DNA of 64,000 bases from Clostridia bacterium (GCA_017512025.1 JAFWHH010000009.1:372001-436000); one strand, 5' to 3'; counted from the first letter of the stretch, positions 9,158 through 19,128 are shown. Notes: generated by a model not told the origin, from the letters alone. Made by a program: numbers and translations.

Positions 9158-10321
9158 CTATATTGACTCTTCATACATCCTATATATTTCATTTGCAGTA
9201 TCAATTATATTATTATCCTTATAATGATTATATAGCTCCAAATAGAACATACTTACCGATCCACTTTCAGCTATCATCTCTTCTTCTGTTATTCCTTTAA
9301 TTATTTCAATTATTTTTTTTCTTGTCTCCTCAGCAACATTATTAGAAGTATTGGATACTTGCTCATCATGACATCTAATTGAGTATGTTACAATTGGAAT
9401 ATTTACAAACCTATACTTCTTTAATAATCTACTCCACATCTCTTTTTCTTGAGTAATTCTGTTTCCTTCTTGAAAAAGACCACATTCATCAAATGCTTTT
9501 CTCGGAATAAATACATTTCCACCATTCACTTCTCCACGAAGAATACAGGCATAATGTGTGTTTTGTGATAATTTATAATCAGACATATGAATTAACGCAT
9601 CTATAGACTCCTCATCTTTTATTCTTCCATTTGAATCAATAAAATTGAAACACGAATATGTAATTGTTTCATTATCATTAAAATGCCTAAAGTATTCAAT
9701 ATGTGTTTCGATATGATTACAATTAAATACATCATCATGACTAAGCCATGTGAAATAATCCCCTTTCATATTTTTGATACCAACATTTAAAGCAGAGGAT
9801 ACACCACCATTTTCTTTATATATATATCTTATTTTTTCTCCATAGCTTTTAGCAATTTTATCTGTTTCACCATCATCTGTACTTCCGTCGTTAACAACAA
9901 TTATTTCTATATTTTTATACGTTTGCGCAAGAGCACTATCAATTGCTTTTTTCATATATTTTGCACCATTATATACAGGAATAATAATTGATACTAACGG
10001 TTCAAACTTCTCATCATATTTTGATTTGTTTAATATAAAAGAGTTATTATATAGAACCAGATTAGTTTGCATTTTATTCTCACAAAATTTATGTTGCATA
10101 ATTTTGTACAATTTTAAGAATCCATTTTCTATATTTGGTATTTGTGCAACACATTGCTTATAATTATTCTCAATTTCTATGTTCTTTTGTATTAATGATT
10201 GAATTTCATTTTCTTGCTCTTCAATTTTATTTTTCATCAAAGAAATAGCATCTTCTTGAGCTTTTATATTTTCAATCATAGCATGGTAATTATTTTTAAA
10301 ATTACATATTTTTCTTATCAT
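9158..10321 (-). CDS. Family 2 glycosyltransferase with N-terminal coiled coil
   Basis: About 387 residues. The first ~65 residues are charged and heptad-like (IENIKAQEDAISLMKNKIEE onward), suggesting a coiled coil. A GT2 domain follows: PLVSIIIPVYNGAKYMKKAI, VVNDGSTDDG, KENGGVSSALN and a SHDD metal motif. The C-terminal part resembles one GT2 half of the large fusion upstream in the same locus (shared MKGDYFTWLSHDD-type and HDEQVSN-type stretches), so the two may be duplicates. I chose ATG 10321, about 12 bases after GGAG; a TTG six codons upstream overlaps the epimerase gene end and is possible. Acceptor unknown. Confidence 0.83.
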   Translation of the reverse strand: MIRKICNFKNNYHAMIENIKAQEDAISLMKNKIEEQENEIQSLIQKNIEIENNYKQCVAQIPNIENGFLKLYKIMQHKFCENKMQTNLVLYNNSFILNKSKYDEKFEPLVSIIIPVYNGAKYMKKAIDSALAQTYKNIEIIVVNDGSTDDGETDKIAKSYGEKIRYIYKENGGVSSALNVGIKNMKGDYFTWLSHDDVFNCNHIETHIEYFRHFNDNETITYSCFNFIDSNGRIKDEESIDALIHMSDYKLSQNTHYACILRGEVNGGNVFIPRKAFDECGLFQEGNRITQEKEMWSRLLKKYRFVNIPIVTYSIRCHDEQVSNTSNNVAEETRKKIIEIIKGITEEEMIAESGSVSMFYLELYNHYKDNNIIDTANEIYRMYEESI

Positions 10322-10323
10322 TT

Positions 10324-11508
10324 TTATTTTTTTCTCCAAACCATCTTATCTACAACACCCGTATAGCTTTGTATTATTTTTACAACCTTAGTTGAAACAT
10401 TCTCTTCAATATAATCTGGTACAGGTATACCTAGCTCTCCATCTAAATTCATTTGAACAGCTGTATCTACAGCTTGTAATAAATCTCTTTCATTTATTCC
10501 CGCTAATATGAAATCAGCTTTATCAAGAGCTTCTGGTCTCTCTGTACTTGTTCTTATACATACAGCTGGGAATGGTTTATTTATACTTGTATAGAAACTA
10601 CTTTCTTCTGGTAAAGTTCCTGAATCACTTACTACAACAAATGCATTCATTTGTAATTTATTATAGTCATGGAATCCTAGTGGTTCATGTTGAATTACTC
10701 TTCTATCTAATTCAAAACCGCTTGTTTCCAATCTCTTTTTACTTCTTGGATGGCATGAATATAAAATTGGCATATCATATTTCTCTGCCATTTTATTAAT
10801 TGCTGTAAATAAACTCTTGAAGTTAGCATCAGTATCAATATTTTCTTCTCTATGTGCTGAAAGCAAAATATACTTCTTTGGTTCTAAATTTAGTTTTGAT
10901 AATATATCAGATTTTTCAATATCTTCTAGATTATTTCTTAAAACTTCGGCCATTGGAGATCCAGTTACATATACTCTTTCTTTTGGAAGTCCACATTCAT
11001 GTAAATATTTTCTTGCATGCTCAGAATATGCAAGATTTACATCAGATATGATATCTACAATTCTTCTGTTTGTTTCCTCTGGTAGACATTCATCTTTACA
11101 TCTATTTCCCGCTTCCATGTGGAATATTGGAATATGTAATCTTTTTGCACTTATTGCACTTAAACAGCTATTTGTATCGCCTAAGATTAATAAAGCATCT
11201 GGTTTTATTGTATTCATTAACTTAAATGAACAATTTATTATATTTCCAACTGTTTCGCCTAAGTCATCTCCAACTGCATCCATATATACTTCTGGATTAT
11301 CTAATTTTAAGTCTTCAAAGAAAACTCCATTTAAGTTATAGTCATAGTTTTGACCAGTATGTGCAAGTATACAATCAAAATATTTTCTACATTTAGTTAT
11401 TACTGCACTTAATCTAATTATTTCAGGTCTTGTTCCAACTATTATAAGTAACTTTAACTTTCCATTATTCTTCCACTCAACATCGCTATAGTCTCTTTTT
11501 ATTTCCAT
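10324..11508 (-). CDS. capG: UDP-N-acetylglucosamine 2-epimerase, CapG/FnlC type
   Basis: Non-hydrolysing UDP-GlcNAc 2-epimerase family, GT-B-like fold. Visible family signatures are VGTRPEIIRLS (residues 24-34), HTGQNYDYNL, LGDTNSCLSA, HMEAGNRC, PEETNRRIVD, and SDSGTLPEESS. Full length at 394 residues. Together with the CapF- and CapE-type genes upstream on the same transcript it completes the CapE-CapF-CapG route from UDP-GlcNAc to UDP-N-acetyl-L-fucosamine, in which this enzyme performs the last C2 epimerisation. The pathway-specific name is inferred from context; by sequence alone a ManNAc-forming WecB cannot be excluded. AAGGAG precedes the ATG. Confidence 0.85.
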   Translation of the reverse strand: MEIKRDYSDVEWKNNGKLKLLIIVGTRPEIIRLSAVITKCRKYFDCILAHTGQNYDYNLNGVFFEDLKLDNPEVYMDAVGDDLGETVGNIINCSFKLMNTIKPDALLILGDTNSCLSAISAKRLHIPIFHMEAGNRCKDECLPEETNRRIVDIISDVNLAYSEHARKYLHECGLPKERVYVTGSPMAEVLRNNLEDIEKSDILSKLNLEPKKYILLSAHREENIDTDANFKSLFTAINKMAEKYDMPILYSCHPRSKKRLETSGFELDRRVIQHEPLGFHDYNKLQMNAFVVVSDSGTLPEESSFYTSINKPFPAVCIRTSTERPEALDKADFILAGINERDLLQAVDTAVQMNLDGELGIPVPDYIEENVSTKVVKIIQSYTGVVDKMVWRKK

Positions 11509-11532
11509 TTTATCTCCTTCCGACCAAACAAC

Positions 11533-13107
11533 TTACAATAGATTAGCTGATTTTGCCAATAATTGTTTTTTGATTGGATTTGTAAGTTTAAATTCAACAT
11601 ATATTTTCTTTGTATTTTCTGGAATATTTATACCAAATGTGCCTGATATGACACATAAATACTCGTTTTGACATTGTGGTTGTACACAATCTACTCTACA
11701 CACTTCTCCTTTATCGTTTGTAACCTTGAGTCCCTTTATCGAATAGTAACATTTATTTGATAAAATAAGCTGTTCTATATGCTCTTTTCTATCATTAATA
11801 TCAAATTCATATTTATAAAAATTAATAAATTTTTTTCTTTTTATAAAATCTTTCTTCTCCAATTTTGGATTTAATTCTATGTTTTTAATATCTAAATAAT
11901 CCGCATCTTTATCAAAATCAAATAAACGATCTAAAACAATAAGTTCTTGACTATTCGATTCAGTTTTTTTAGCATATGCCTCTATAAGTTTCTTCTCGTC
12001 TACTGGACAAATACTTTCTCCTTTTAGAAGAATACCAGTCGTTTTTTTATTTTTGCATAATGGTACACATATGTACGAAGAGCCTACGTTAAAAATAAAA
12101 TCTTGATCAATAATTGTATAATTTCCAAAAATCTCATCATTATCTATATCTTGCTTTTCACCATCACTATAGCTAACTTCTATTTTAAGATTCTTCACCG
12201 AAAAACCTCTTTGCTCAGTTAATGTAACTCGTACCATATCTTTGGCATTCTCTAAGTCAAACTTAAATTCAAACTTTCCAGCTTGAAAAACTTTATTATA
12301 ATAAATTACAGGATTATAACTCTTTGTCGAATAGTTTGGTATTATATGTGGTTCTATTCTAAAAGATGAAATAAATGAACGATTTAAACCATACAAAGCT
12401 TCATTAAATATCCCTCTTTTTTCAAAATCAAATTCAATCCCAAGTTTCTTAAATAGCTCCACTGTATCTTTGAACCACTTACCAGATATTAATCCATATT
12501 TTGAAAAATTGTATGGGATAATATTGTTTTCATGATTTAATACTAAAAACTTATCATTTGGATATGTCGTATTACTTCTTATTGTACCATTTACTTCAAA
12601 CTCCCAGATATCTTCCTCATGATTTTCAAGATACTTCATAAATTGTTTTCTATCCCATAATGCAGATATTGCTGTTATTTTATATCTTTCATTTTCTGTT
12701 CGAACAAAATATCCATCGATCTCAGCATCTTCAGTACCATTAAGAATTGGCCAATATGTAAAGTTCACAACTTCTTCATTTTTACTTAGGTATTCTGAAC
12801 ATCTCTTTATTTCTTCGCCATTTACATAGTCATATATAAAAAAATCATCTAATAAAAGTAAAACTTGTTTACTTTCTATTGTATTAAGAGCTTCGTACAT
12901 ACGCTTCGACCAAGAGCATTTTTTATCTTTAGGATGTACATTTTTTATACTAAAATATTTATTCACATACTCCAAAGACTCTGTACTTAGTACAATATCA
13001 TACTTTAAATCCGGCCAAAATCTGTGCAATAATTCAAAAAAAACATCTAAAATATCTTCATATGCATCACAACTATTAATTAGTAATGTTATATCGTTGT
13101 CTGTCAT
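11533..13107 (-). CDS. Unrecognised polysaccharide-locus protein, possible glycosyltransferase
   Basis: A 524-residue soluble protein. The first ~200 residues look like a GT-A type fold: TLLINSCDAYEDILDVFFEL at the start, WSKRMYEALNTI near 70, then the hydrophobic-acidic LLLLDDFFIYDYVN around 95-108, which could be a DXD-like metal site. The rest is beta-rich, with no signal peptide or membrane helix. It lies between the epimerase (25 bases downstream) and CapF-type genes, so a role in adding the fucosamine-type sugar is possible. I do not recognise the family with certainty. Start has GGGAGGAG upstream. Confidence 0.6.
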   Translation of the reverse strand: MTDNDITLLINSCDAYEDILDVFFELLHRFWPDLKYDIVLSTESLEYVNKYFSIKNVHPKDKKCSWSKRMYEALNTIESKQVLLLLDDFFIYDYVNGEEIKRCSEYLSKNEEVVNFTYWPILNGTEDAEIDGYFVRTENERYKITAISALWDRKQFMKYLENHEEDIWEFEVNGTIRSNTTYPNDKFLVLNHENNIIPYNFSKYGLISGKWFKDTVELFKKLGIEFDFEKRGIFNEALYGLNRSFISSFRIEPHIIPNYSTKSYNPVIYYNKVFQAGKFEFKFDLENAKDMVRVTLTEQRGFSVKNLKIEVSYSDGEKQDIDNDEIFGNYTIIDQDFIFNVGSSYICVPLCKNKKTTGILLKGESICPVDEKKLIEAYAKKTESNSQELIVLDRLFDFDKDADYLDIKNIELNPKLEKKDFIKRKKFINFYKYEFDINDRKEHIEQLILSNKCYYSIKGLKVTNDKGEVCRVDCVQPQCQNEYLCVISGTFGINIPENTKKIYVEFKLTNPIKKQLLAKSANLL

Positions 13108-13125
13108 AATTCTCCTCCCAAAATA

Positions 13126-14232
13126 CTACTCCATTACATATGTATCTGGTTTACTTTCATCATATAATTCATTTGCCCAAAGTATCAATATTAGTTCATC
13201 GTCTCCAATGTTGTTTATTCGGTGTTGGTATCCCACAGGTATTGTTACATATTGTAGCTTATCTCCACTTACATTAAATTTAATCTTTTCATGAGTTAAC
13301 ACATGCTCAAACTCTATCTCAGCTTTTCCTTTAATAACCATGAATCTTTCCATTTTTGTGTGATGATAATGTCCTCCACGTACAATATTAGGATTTGTTG
13401 TTGATACAGATACTTGTCCACACTCTTTAGTTCTTACTAATTCACAGAAGACTCCTCTGTCATCTCTATGCTCTGTTAAATCAACTACCATCTCTTCTAG
13501 TGGAACGTAGCTTATATATGTTGCATATAACTTCTTTGTAAATTCGTCTCCTGTTGATGGAACCATTATTCCTGTGCTATTTGCTCTAAATGATTTTATA
13601 AGATTTGCTATATATCCTAGTGTTACTGTATATGTTACTGGAACAATACAATAATCACCATCTCTAGTTGGTATTCCATCTAGACATTTAATTATTTCAT
13701 TACATACATCATCAATGTACGCAAGCGTTAGCTCTTTATTTTCATCATTTACAGTTATCTCTTCATTATGAGCTATATTATTACAAAATGTTGCTATTAC
13801 ACTATTGTAATTTGGTCTACACCACTTTCCGAATAAATTTGGAAATCTATATACATATACTTCAACACCGTTTTCTTTTCCATAGCTAAACATCAAGTCT
13901 TCTCCAGCTTTTTTGGATTTACCATAGTCATTATCCAAGGCTGCTTGGATTGATGATGAAATCATTATCGGTGCTTTATTATTATGCTCTTTTAACTTAT
14001 TTAGTAATACTGATGTAAATCCATAGTTTCCTTCCATAAACTCTTTTGGATCTTGTGGTCTATTTACCCCAGCTAAATGGAATACAAAATCGCATTCTTT
14101 TGTATATTTATCTAGCTCTTCTGGAGTAGAATCCATATCATAACAAAATACTTCTATATCTTTGTTTAAGCTCAAATGACTTCTTAGGTTTTTACCTACA
14201 AATCCATTTGCACCTGTTATTAATATTTTCAT
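13126..14232 (-). CDS. capF: CapF-type bifunctional UDP-sugar reductase/epimerase with C-terminal cupin
   Basis: N-terminal short-chain reductase: Rossmann motif TGANGFVGKN (residues 7-16), HLAGVNRPQDP, and the YGKSKKAGE catalytic stretch. The C-terminal ~110 residues are a cupin with GGHYHHTKMERF, providing His ligands for zinc, as in Staphylococcus CapF. The cupin epimerises the CapE product and the reductase domain then makes the 6-deoxy-talosamine derivative. Flanked by the CapE-type gene (15 bases upstream) and, after one unknown gene, the CapG-type epimerase. Domain order and length of 368 residues match the family, so the identification is strong. Confidence 0.92.
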   Translation of the reverse strand: MKILITGANGFVGKNLRSHLSLNKDIEVFCYDMDSTPEELDKYTKECDFVFHLAGVNRPQDPKEFMEGNYGFTSVLLNKLKEHNNKAPIMISSSIQAALDNDYGKSKKAGEDLMFSYGKENGVEVYVYRFPNLFGKWCRPNYNSVIATFCNNIAHNEEITVNDENKELTLAYIDDVCNEIIKCLDGIPTRDGDYCIVPVTYTVTLGYIANLIKSFRANSTGIMVPSTGDEFTKKLYATYISYVPLEEMVVDLTEHRDDRGVFCELVRTKECGQVSVSTTNPNIVRGGHYHHTKMERFMVIKGKAEIEFEHVLTHEKIKFNVSGDKLQYVTIPVGYQHRINNIGDDELILILWANELYDESKPDTYVME

Positions 14233-14246
14233 TAATATTCTCCTTA

Positions 14247-15272
14247 TTATTTACAATCTTCAAATAAATCTAGCTTTAATAATAGTTTTTTCATTCCTTC
14301 AACATCTAATCTCTCTGTATTATGAGAATTATAATCCTCTATTTTCTCCAAATCTGCATTTCCTTGATCTACATATTTTTGATAATTTAAGTTTCTATTA
14401 TCAGCTGGAATTCTATAGTAATTACCCATATCTTCAGCGTTAACCATTTCTTCTGTTGTAACAAGAACTTCGTATAATTTTTCTCCGTGTCTTGTTCCAA
14501 TGCAATTAACTGGTACATCGCTCTTCTTTAATTCTTTTACTGCTTGAGCCAAAGTTCCAATTGTAGCAGCAGGAGCCTTTTGTACAAATAAGTCTCCTTG
14601 CTCTCCATGTTCAAATGCATATATTACTAAATCAACAGCATCTTCAAGAGTCATCATAAATCTTGTCATTTCTGGATTTGTAACAGTTAGTGGTTTTCCT
14701 TGCTCTATTTGTTCACAGAATAATGGGATAACACTACCTCTAGAAGCCATAACATTACCATATCTTGTTCTACAAATTACAGTTTGTTCTGGTCTTAAAT
14801 CTCTCCCTTTAGCCACTGCTACTTTCTCCATCATAGCTTTACTCATTCCCATAGCGTTAATTGGGTAAGCTGCTTTATCTGTAGATAAAACAATAACCTT
14901 TTTAACATTATGGTTAATTGCTGCTTCTAATACATTTTCAGTTCCTAAAATATTTGTTTTTACAGCTTGAATTGGATAAAATTCACAGCTTGGTACTTGC
15001 TTTAGAGCTGCAGCATGGAATATATAATCAACACCATCCATTGCATCTTCTACGCTTCTATAATCTCTAACATCACCAATATAAAATTTAATTTTATCAT
15101 TTTTGTATTTAATTCTCATATCCTCTTGTTTCTTTTCATCTCTTGAGAATATTCTGATTTCTTTTATATCAATATCGTCTTTTAAGAATCTATTTAATAC
15201 AGCATTACCAAAAGAACCTGTTCCACCTGTTATTAATAATACTTTATCCTTAAATATGCTCTTTTCTTCCAT
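14247..15272 (-). CDS. capE: CapE-type UDP-GlcNAc 4,6-dehydratase/5-epimerase
   Basis: Soluble extended short-chain dehydrogenase of the polysaccharide biosynthesis (CapE/FnlA/WbjB) family, opening the UDP-L-FucNAc pathway. NAD-binding TGGTGSFGNAV (residues 15-25), HAAALKQVPSCEFYP, and LSTDKAAYPINAMGMSKA are visible; the last has Met in place of the usual catalytic Tyr of YxxxK, a hallmark of this subgroup. C-terminal IGTRHGEKLYEVLVTTEE also matches. No membrane helices, in contrast to the CapD-type relatives. The ATG overlaps closely with the stop of the large glycosyltransferase upstream. Confidence 0.92.
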   Translation of the reverse strand: MEEKSIFKDKVLLITGGTGSFGNAVLNRFLKDDIDIKEIRIFSRDEKKQEDMRIKYKNDKIKFYIGDVRDYRSVEDAMDGVDYIFHAAALKQVPSCEFYPIQAVKTNILGTENVLEAAINHNVKKVIVLSTDKAAYPINAMGMSKAMMEKVAVAKGRDLRPEQTVICRTRYGNVMASRGSVIPLFCEQIEQGKPLTVTNPEMTRFMMTLEDAVDLVIYAFEHGEQGDLFVQKAPAATIGTLAQAVKELKKSDVPVNCIGTRHGEKLYEVLVTTEEMVNAEDMGNYYRIPADNRNLNYQKYVDQGNADLEKIEDYNSHNTERLDVEGMKKLLLKLDLFEDCK

Positions 15273-15273
15273 T

Positions 15274-18200
15274 CTATTTACCTCTTTCCTTCTTTTCCTT
15301 ATGCTTTCTATACCACTTATTTATACCACTATTTTTTATTGCGTCTGTATCCAATTTGTAATATGGTATTTTCTTTCTGAAAAGCAATTTGTTTATTATA
15401 TTTCTGATTTTTTCAACTTCATGACATTCTTCAGTTTGCATGTATGCATATCTTTCAAGTTCCTCTGCATGTGCTTGTTTGATACAATCTTCTGTTAAAC
15501 CATTATTAACTTCGTCATTTAATAAACTTTTATATCTTTCAACTAATATGCTCAATTCATGTGGGTATTTACTAAAACGTTCATCTGTAGATACGCAGCT
15601 TATGATTGATGCTAATTTTAATTCCAAACTTTCATCATCCACACGATATATTGTTGTCAATGGCTTATTAATTCCAAGAATTCTATTATCAATCATTTCT
15701 TTTAGAACAATAATTTCATCAACTGCATAGTCTGTATTTATTGAATCTAATATTCTATTTTTCACTAAATAATCTTTTTCAAGCATAATAATTGGTAATC
15801 TGTAGTAACACTCGTTAATAACCTTATGTACTACATCTCCGTCCTCAAATCCTGTATCAATTGGATATACATTGTTATTATCATTTCGATAATAAGATAC
15901 ATCTGATATTGAAACACCAGATAATACCATTTTGCTTAATTGTATTCTTATACGATCCTTTTCCATGCAGCTATATTGATCGAATAAGATTATGTATTCT
16001 CCAGATATTTCATTGATTGCATCTTTCCATATCTTTAGCTTTTCTTGTCTTTCTGTATACTCTTTAAATTTAATTACATTTGAATTTTCATCAGCAATCT
16101 TTTTTATGGTATAAATATCGTCCGTACTACCATTATTAATTAGCAATATTTCAATATTCTTATGAGTTTGGCCTAATACAGATTGTATAGCTCTATTTGT
16201 TGAATCACAATCGTTATAAAATGGAAGTACAATACTAACTTTAGTTTGATTTATTTTGTTTTCGTTTTCTCTTTCCATTTCTTCACATTTACTTTTACAT
16301 ATTTCTATTGCTTTATCGTATGGTCCATCATTAAAAAATTTAAATAATTCGTAATAGTATTCATATACTGATCCATATATTCTAATTTTATCTTCATCAG
16401 AAAAATCCTTAATAACATCCAACCAAAATTCATTTCCTTCAGTTACTACTTTTGGACTAGTATTTGTTACCTGCTCAGCATGTATTCTAGTTACTGTTAA
16501 AATATCCGGAATATGTATAAATTTGTATCCATACTTATACATATCGTACCATAATTTATAATCTTGAATACATCTTAAGCTCTCGCTAAATCCGCCAACC
16601 TCATCAAATGCCTTTTTAGGTATTAAAAGAGTTAGTCCATTTATAGCACCTTTAAGTAAAGATAGTGAACTATCTTTGTTTAGTACTTTGCTGTCAAATT
16701 TAATATCATACATTAATTTGCCATTTCCATCCATGGTTGAATAGTTTGAATACAATATTGTATCTGTTCCAATCAAATTATTATTTATAAGATAATTAAC
16801 CTCTGTCTCAACTTTTTCAGGATAGTATAAATCATCATGACTTAACCAAGAAAAATAGTCGCCGGTCATTTCTTGTATTCCTCTATTAAGAGCTGTTGAT
16901 ACTCCACCATTTTCCTTCTTTATGTACTTAATTTTTTCTCCATATGACCTGCAGACTTCATCTGTGTTATCTTTAGATCCATCATTTACCACAACTATTT
17001 CAATATTATCATATGTTTGTCTAAGCGCACTATCTATGGCCATTGAAACATATTTTCCCCCATTATAAACTGGCATAATGATAGAAACTTTTGGTTTGTC
17101 TTCTTTTTGTTTTCCGCATATTTCTTCTTTACTATTTCCTTTCTCACTTTTATGTATTGTTTTCTCTTTTCTTATAATATTTTCTTCAGTATTCTCAATC
17201 AGCTCCTGATATATAAAAGAATTAAACTTGTCTAAAATTCCTAATACATTTGGATTTGAGTATTCTATTTTGTCTCCATCTAATTTTGAATTGCTAAGAA
17301 ACTCTGGTTTATTCACGCTCTCAAATATTTTATCATATTCGTTATAAATTTTATTTAATTTGTTTATTAATCTCTTCGAATTACTATCTTCATAGTCTAT
17401 TTCAAATAATTCTTCTTCATATTGTTTATCTATTTTGTATTTTTGATTTTCATATGCACTTTTGTATACTTCAGCTACTTTTTCAAAATATTGATTATAA
17501 TCATATTTTTTGGCAACAAACTCCTTCGAAACTTTTCCTCTTTTTTCTCTCTCTTCTGGATGATTTAAATAATATTCAATTTTTTTATATAAATCTTCAG
17601 AATCCCTATCATTAACCAGTATTCCTGCATCCGGAGCTCCAGTTGTGTCCGGTAAAGCAGTATTATTAAATACTATAGTTGGTATTCCTGCTGCCATAGC
17701 TTCCACAGCCATCATTCCAAATGTTTCTCCTGGAGAAGGCATCAAGAATAAATCTGCTGCATTATAGCACATTAAAAGCTTTTCCTCTTCTAGAACTCCA
17801 AGCTCAATTACATTAAATTCGTCCTCAATCTCTTTTAAAAAGCCCTTTTGATCACAGCTAACTATTGTTATACCATTTTTATTTTTAATTTTCTTCAATG
17901 CTTCTATAACATAATTCGTACCTTTTAGCTCCATGTTCTCTCTAAAAAAGATTACCATGTCTGAAGGAAATATATTAAGCTTCCTTTTTGCCTCTTCCTT
18001 TGTTAATTTAAATTCATATTTTGACATTTCTATTCCAAGAGGTATTTCGTGTACTCTTAAATTCTTTGTAAATGAGCATTCTTTTACCATATCATACATG
18101 AACTTTGAATGTACAATCACATCAACGTCTGTATCTTTAATTTTACTTTTTATTTTCCATAACTCCGAACAATTATCAAATGTCATTGGAAAAAGAGTAT

Positions 18201-18660
18201 CTAATGATTTACAACCTACACAACCACTCTTCCACTTATCGCACCCATATGTTTGAACACATCTTCCTGTCATAAACCACATATCGTGAAAGCTTATAAC
18301 AGATGGTTTCTTTTTTATAGTTTTATAAAAAGATTCTAGTGGTATTCTACTATTATGAACTTGATGAAAGTGAACTAAATCACTTTCAATAAAATCTTCA
18401 TTTTTTTCAATTAGTATGCCGTTTGCAGATAGCATAGAATGCGTTGATAATTGCTCTTGCTCTTGCATATGCATAAATGAATCTTGATATGCCATTCTTT
18501 CTTGCTTGTATAATTTTTTACTTAACGGATTGTTTGAAACCTTATTAACAACTAGTTGTCTGATTGAAAAATCATCTTTTTTATTAAGCTCTTCCATTAT
18601 TTTGTATCCATTAAATATCTTTCCGTATATATCGTTGTCATTTACCTCTAGTATCCTCAT
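15274..18660 (-). CDS. Three-domain glycosyltransferase: GT4 + GT2 + GT2
   Basis: About 1128 residues. Residues 1-440 are a GT-B family 4 transferase ending with MPSPGETFGMMAVEAMAAG (nucleotide-sugar binding Glu pair). After a linker, about 565-830 is a GT2 domain with VSIIMPVYNGGKYVSMAIDS, VVNDGSKDNT and SHDDLY; about 845-1030 is a second GT2 with VSIVLPFYNDCDSTNRAIQS but a weaker acidic metal site (FDQYSC), so it may be inactive or degenerate. I chose the ATG preceded by GGAGG at 8 bases; an upstream in-frame ATG 33 codons earlier has no ribosome site. First gene of the large minus-strand polysaccharide operon. Confidence 0.87.
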   Translation of the reverse strand: MRILEVNDNDIYGKIFNGYKIMEELNKKDDFSIRQLVVNKVSNNPLSKKLYKQERMAYQDSFMHMQEQEQLSTHSMLSANGILIEKNEDFIESDLVHFHQVHNSRIPLESFYKTIKKKPSVISFHDMWFMTGRCVQTYGCDKWKSGCVGCKSLDTLFPMTFDNCSELWKIKSKIKDTDVDVIVHSKFMYDMVKECSFTKNLRVHEIPLGIEMSKYEFKLTKEEAKRKLNIFPSDMVIFFRENMELKGTNYVIEALKKIKNKNGITIVSCDQKGFLKEIEDEFNVIELGVLEEEKLLMCYNAADLFLMPSPGETFGMMAVEAMAAGIPTIVFNNTALPDTTGAPDAGILVNDRDSEDLYKKIEYYLNHPEEREKRGKVSKEFVAKKYDYNQYFEKVAEVYKSAYENQKYKIDKQYEEELFEIDYEDSNSKRLINKLNKIYNEYDKIFESVNKPEFLSNSKLDGDKIEYSNPNVLGILDKFNSFIYQELIENTEENIIRKEKTIHKSEKGNSKEEICGKQKEDKPKVSIIMPVYNGGKYVSMAIDSALRQTYDNIEIVVVNDGSKDNTDEVCRSYGEKIKYIKKENGGVSTALNRGIQEMTGDYFSWLSHDDLYYPEKVETEVNYLINNNLIGTDTILYSNYSTMDGNGKLMYDIKFDSKVLNKDSSLSLLKGAINGLTLLIPKKAFDEVGGFSESLRCIQDYKLWYDMYKYGYKFIHIPDILTVTRIHAEQVTNTSPKVVTEGNEFWLDVIKDFSDEDKIRIYGSVYEYYYELFKFFNDGPYDKAIEICKSKCEEMERENENKINQTKVSIVLPFYNDCDSTNRAIQSVLGQTHKNIEILLINNGSTDDIYTIKKIADENSNVIKFKEYTERQEKLKIWKDAINEISGEYIILFDQYSCMEKDRIRIQLSKMVLSGVSISDVSYYRNDNNNVYPIDTGFEDGDVVHKVINECYYRLPIIMLEKDYLVKNRILDSINTDYAVDEIIVLKEMIDNRILGINKPLTTIYRVDDESLELKLASIISCVSTDERFSKYPHELSILVERYKSLLNDEVNNGLTEDCIKQAHAEELERYAYMQTEECHEVEKIRNIINKLLFRKKIPYYKLDTDAIKNSGINKWYRKHKEKKERGK

Positions 18661-18696
18661 ATTTTTTTCCTCCGTAGCGTTACTCAACTTGGATAT

Positions 18697-18725
18697 ATCA
18701 TATATAATTTTTTCTGTATATGCAA
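18697..18725 (-). promoter_or_regulatory. Possible promoter of the main polysaccharide operon
   Basis: TATGAT (5 of 6 consensus) preceded at 17 bases by a weak TTGCAT, ending about 37 bases before the first glycosyltransferase ATG. The -35 element matches poorly, so an activator or another promoter nearby is possible. Confidence 0.35.
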
Positions 18726-18762
18726 TAAAAATACATTTTTTTCTAAAAAAAAACATCAATTA

Positions 18763-18791
18763 TTGTTATTTTATTTTTTATATAATATAAT
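18763..18791 (+). promoter_or_regulatory. Promoter of the LtaS-like operon
   Basis: TTGTTA and TATAAT with a 17-base spacer, 25 bases before the ATG of the small membrane protein. It is divergent from the polysaccharide operon promoter, and the two control regions share about 150 bases. Confidence 0.6.
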
Positions 18792-18816
18792 TTCAAAAAA
18801 AACGGGAGGTCAAAAA

Positions 18817-19128
18817 ATGATTAATCAAATAATAGGATTATTTTTGCCAAGTGTAATTGGTAATATAAAATGTAGCAGCAGCTTTGGAGAAGCTAAAGAT
18901 AAAAGAAATTATATAGAAAGATATCTTGTATTAGTTCTATTTACTAATATATTATCTTATACTGCTTCAATATGGTTATTCAAACAACCAGGTTTTGAAT
19001 TCACAAACCAATTTACAGTAAAATATTTAATACTATCAACAATAATTTCATATCTTTTACCTATTGTTTGTAAATTTTTAAAAACAAACTTTAATATAAA
19101 TGTAGTGGTGAAGAAAAATGAAAAATAA
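18817..19128 (+). CDS. Small membrane protein preceding LtaS-like enzyme
   Basis: A 103-residue protein with two clear hydrophobic helices (about residues 35-53 and 66-85) and a basic C-terminus (KKNEK). The ATG is preceded by GGGAGGT at 7 bases, so the longer reading frame upstream is not used. Its last 11 bases overlap the start of the phosphoglycerol-transferase-like gene, implying translational coupling and probably a physical partnership. The mid segment NIKCSSSFGEAKDKRN is hydrophilic. I do not recognise the family. Confidence 0.6.
   Translation: MINQIIGLFLPSVIGNIKCSSSFGEAKDKRNYIERYLVLVLFTNILSYTASIWLFKQPGFEFTNQFTVKYLILSTIISYLLPIVCKFLKTNFNINVVVKKNEK

Noticed and set aside
10817..11341. 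A 174-codon plus-strand frame inside the UDP-GlcNAc 2-epimerase gene
   Set aside because: Antisense of a strongly conserved enzyme, without a ribosome site.
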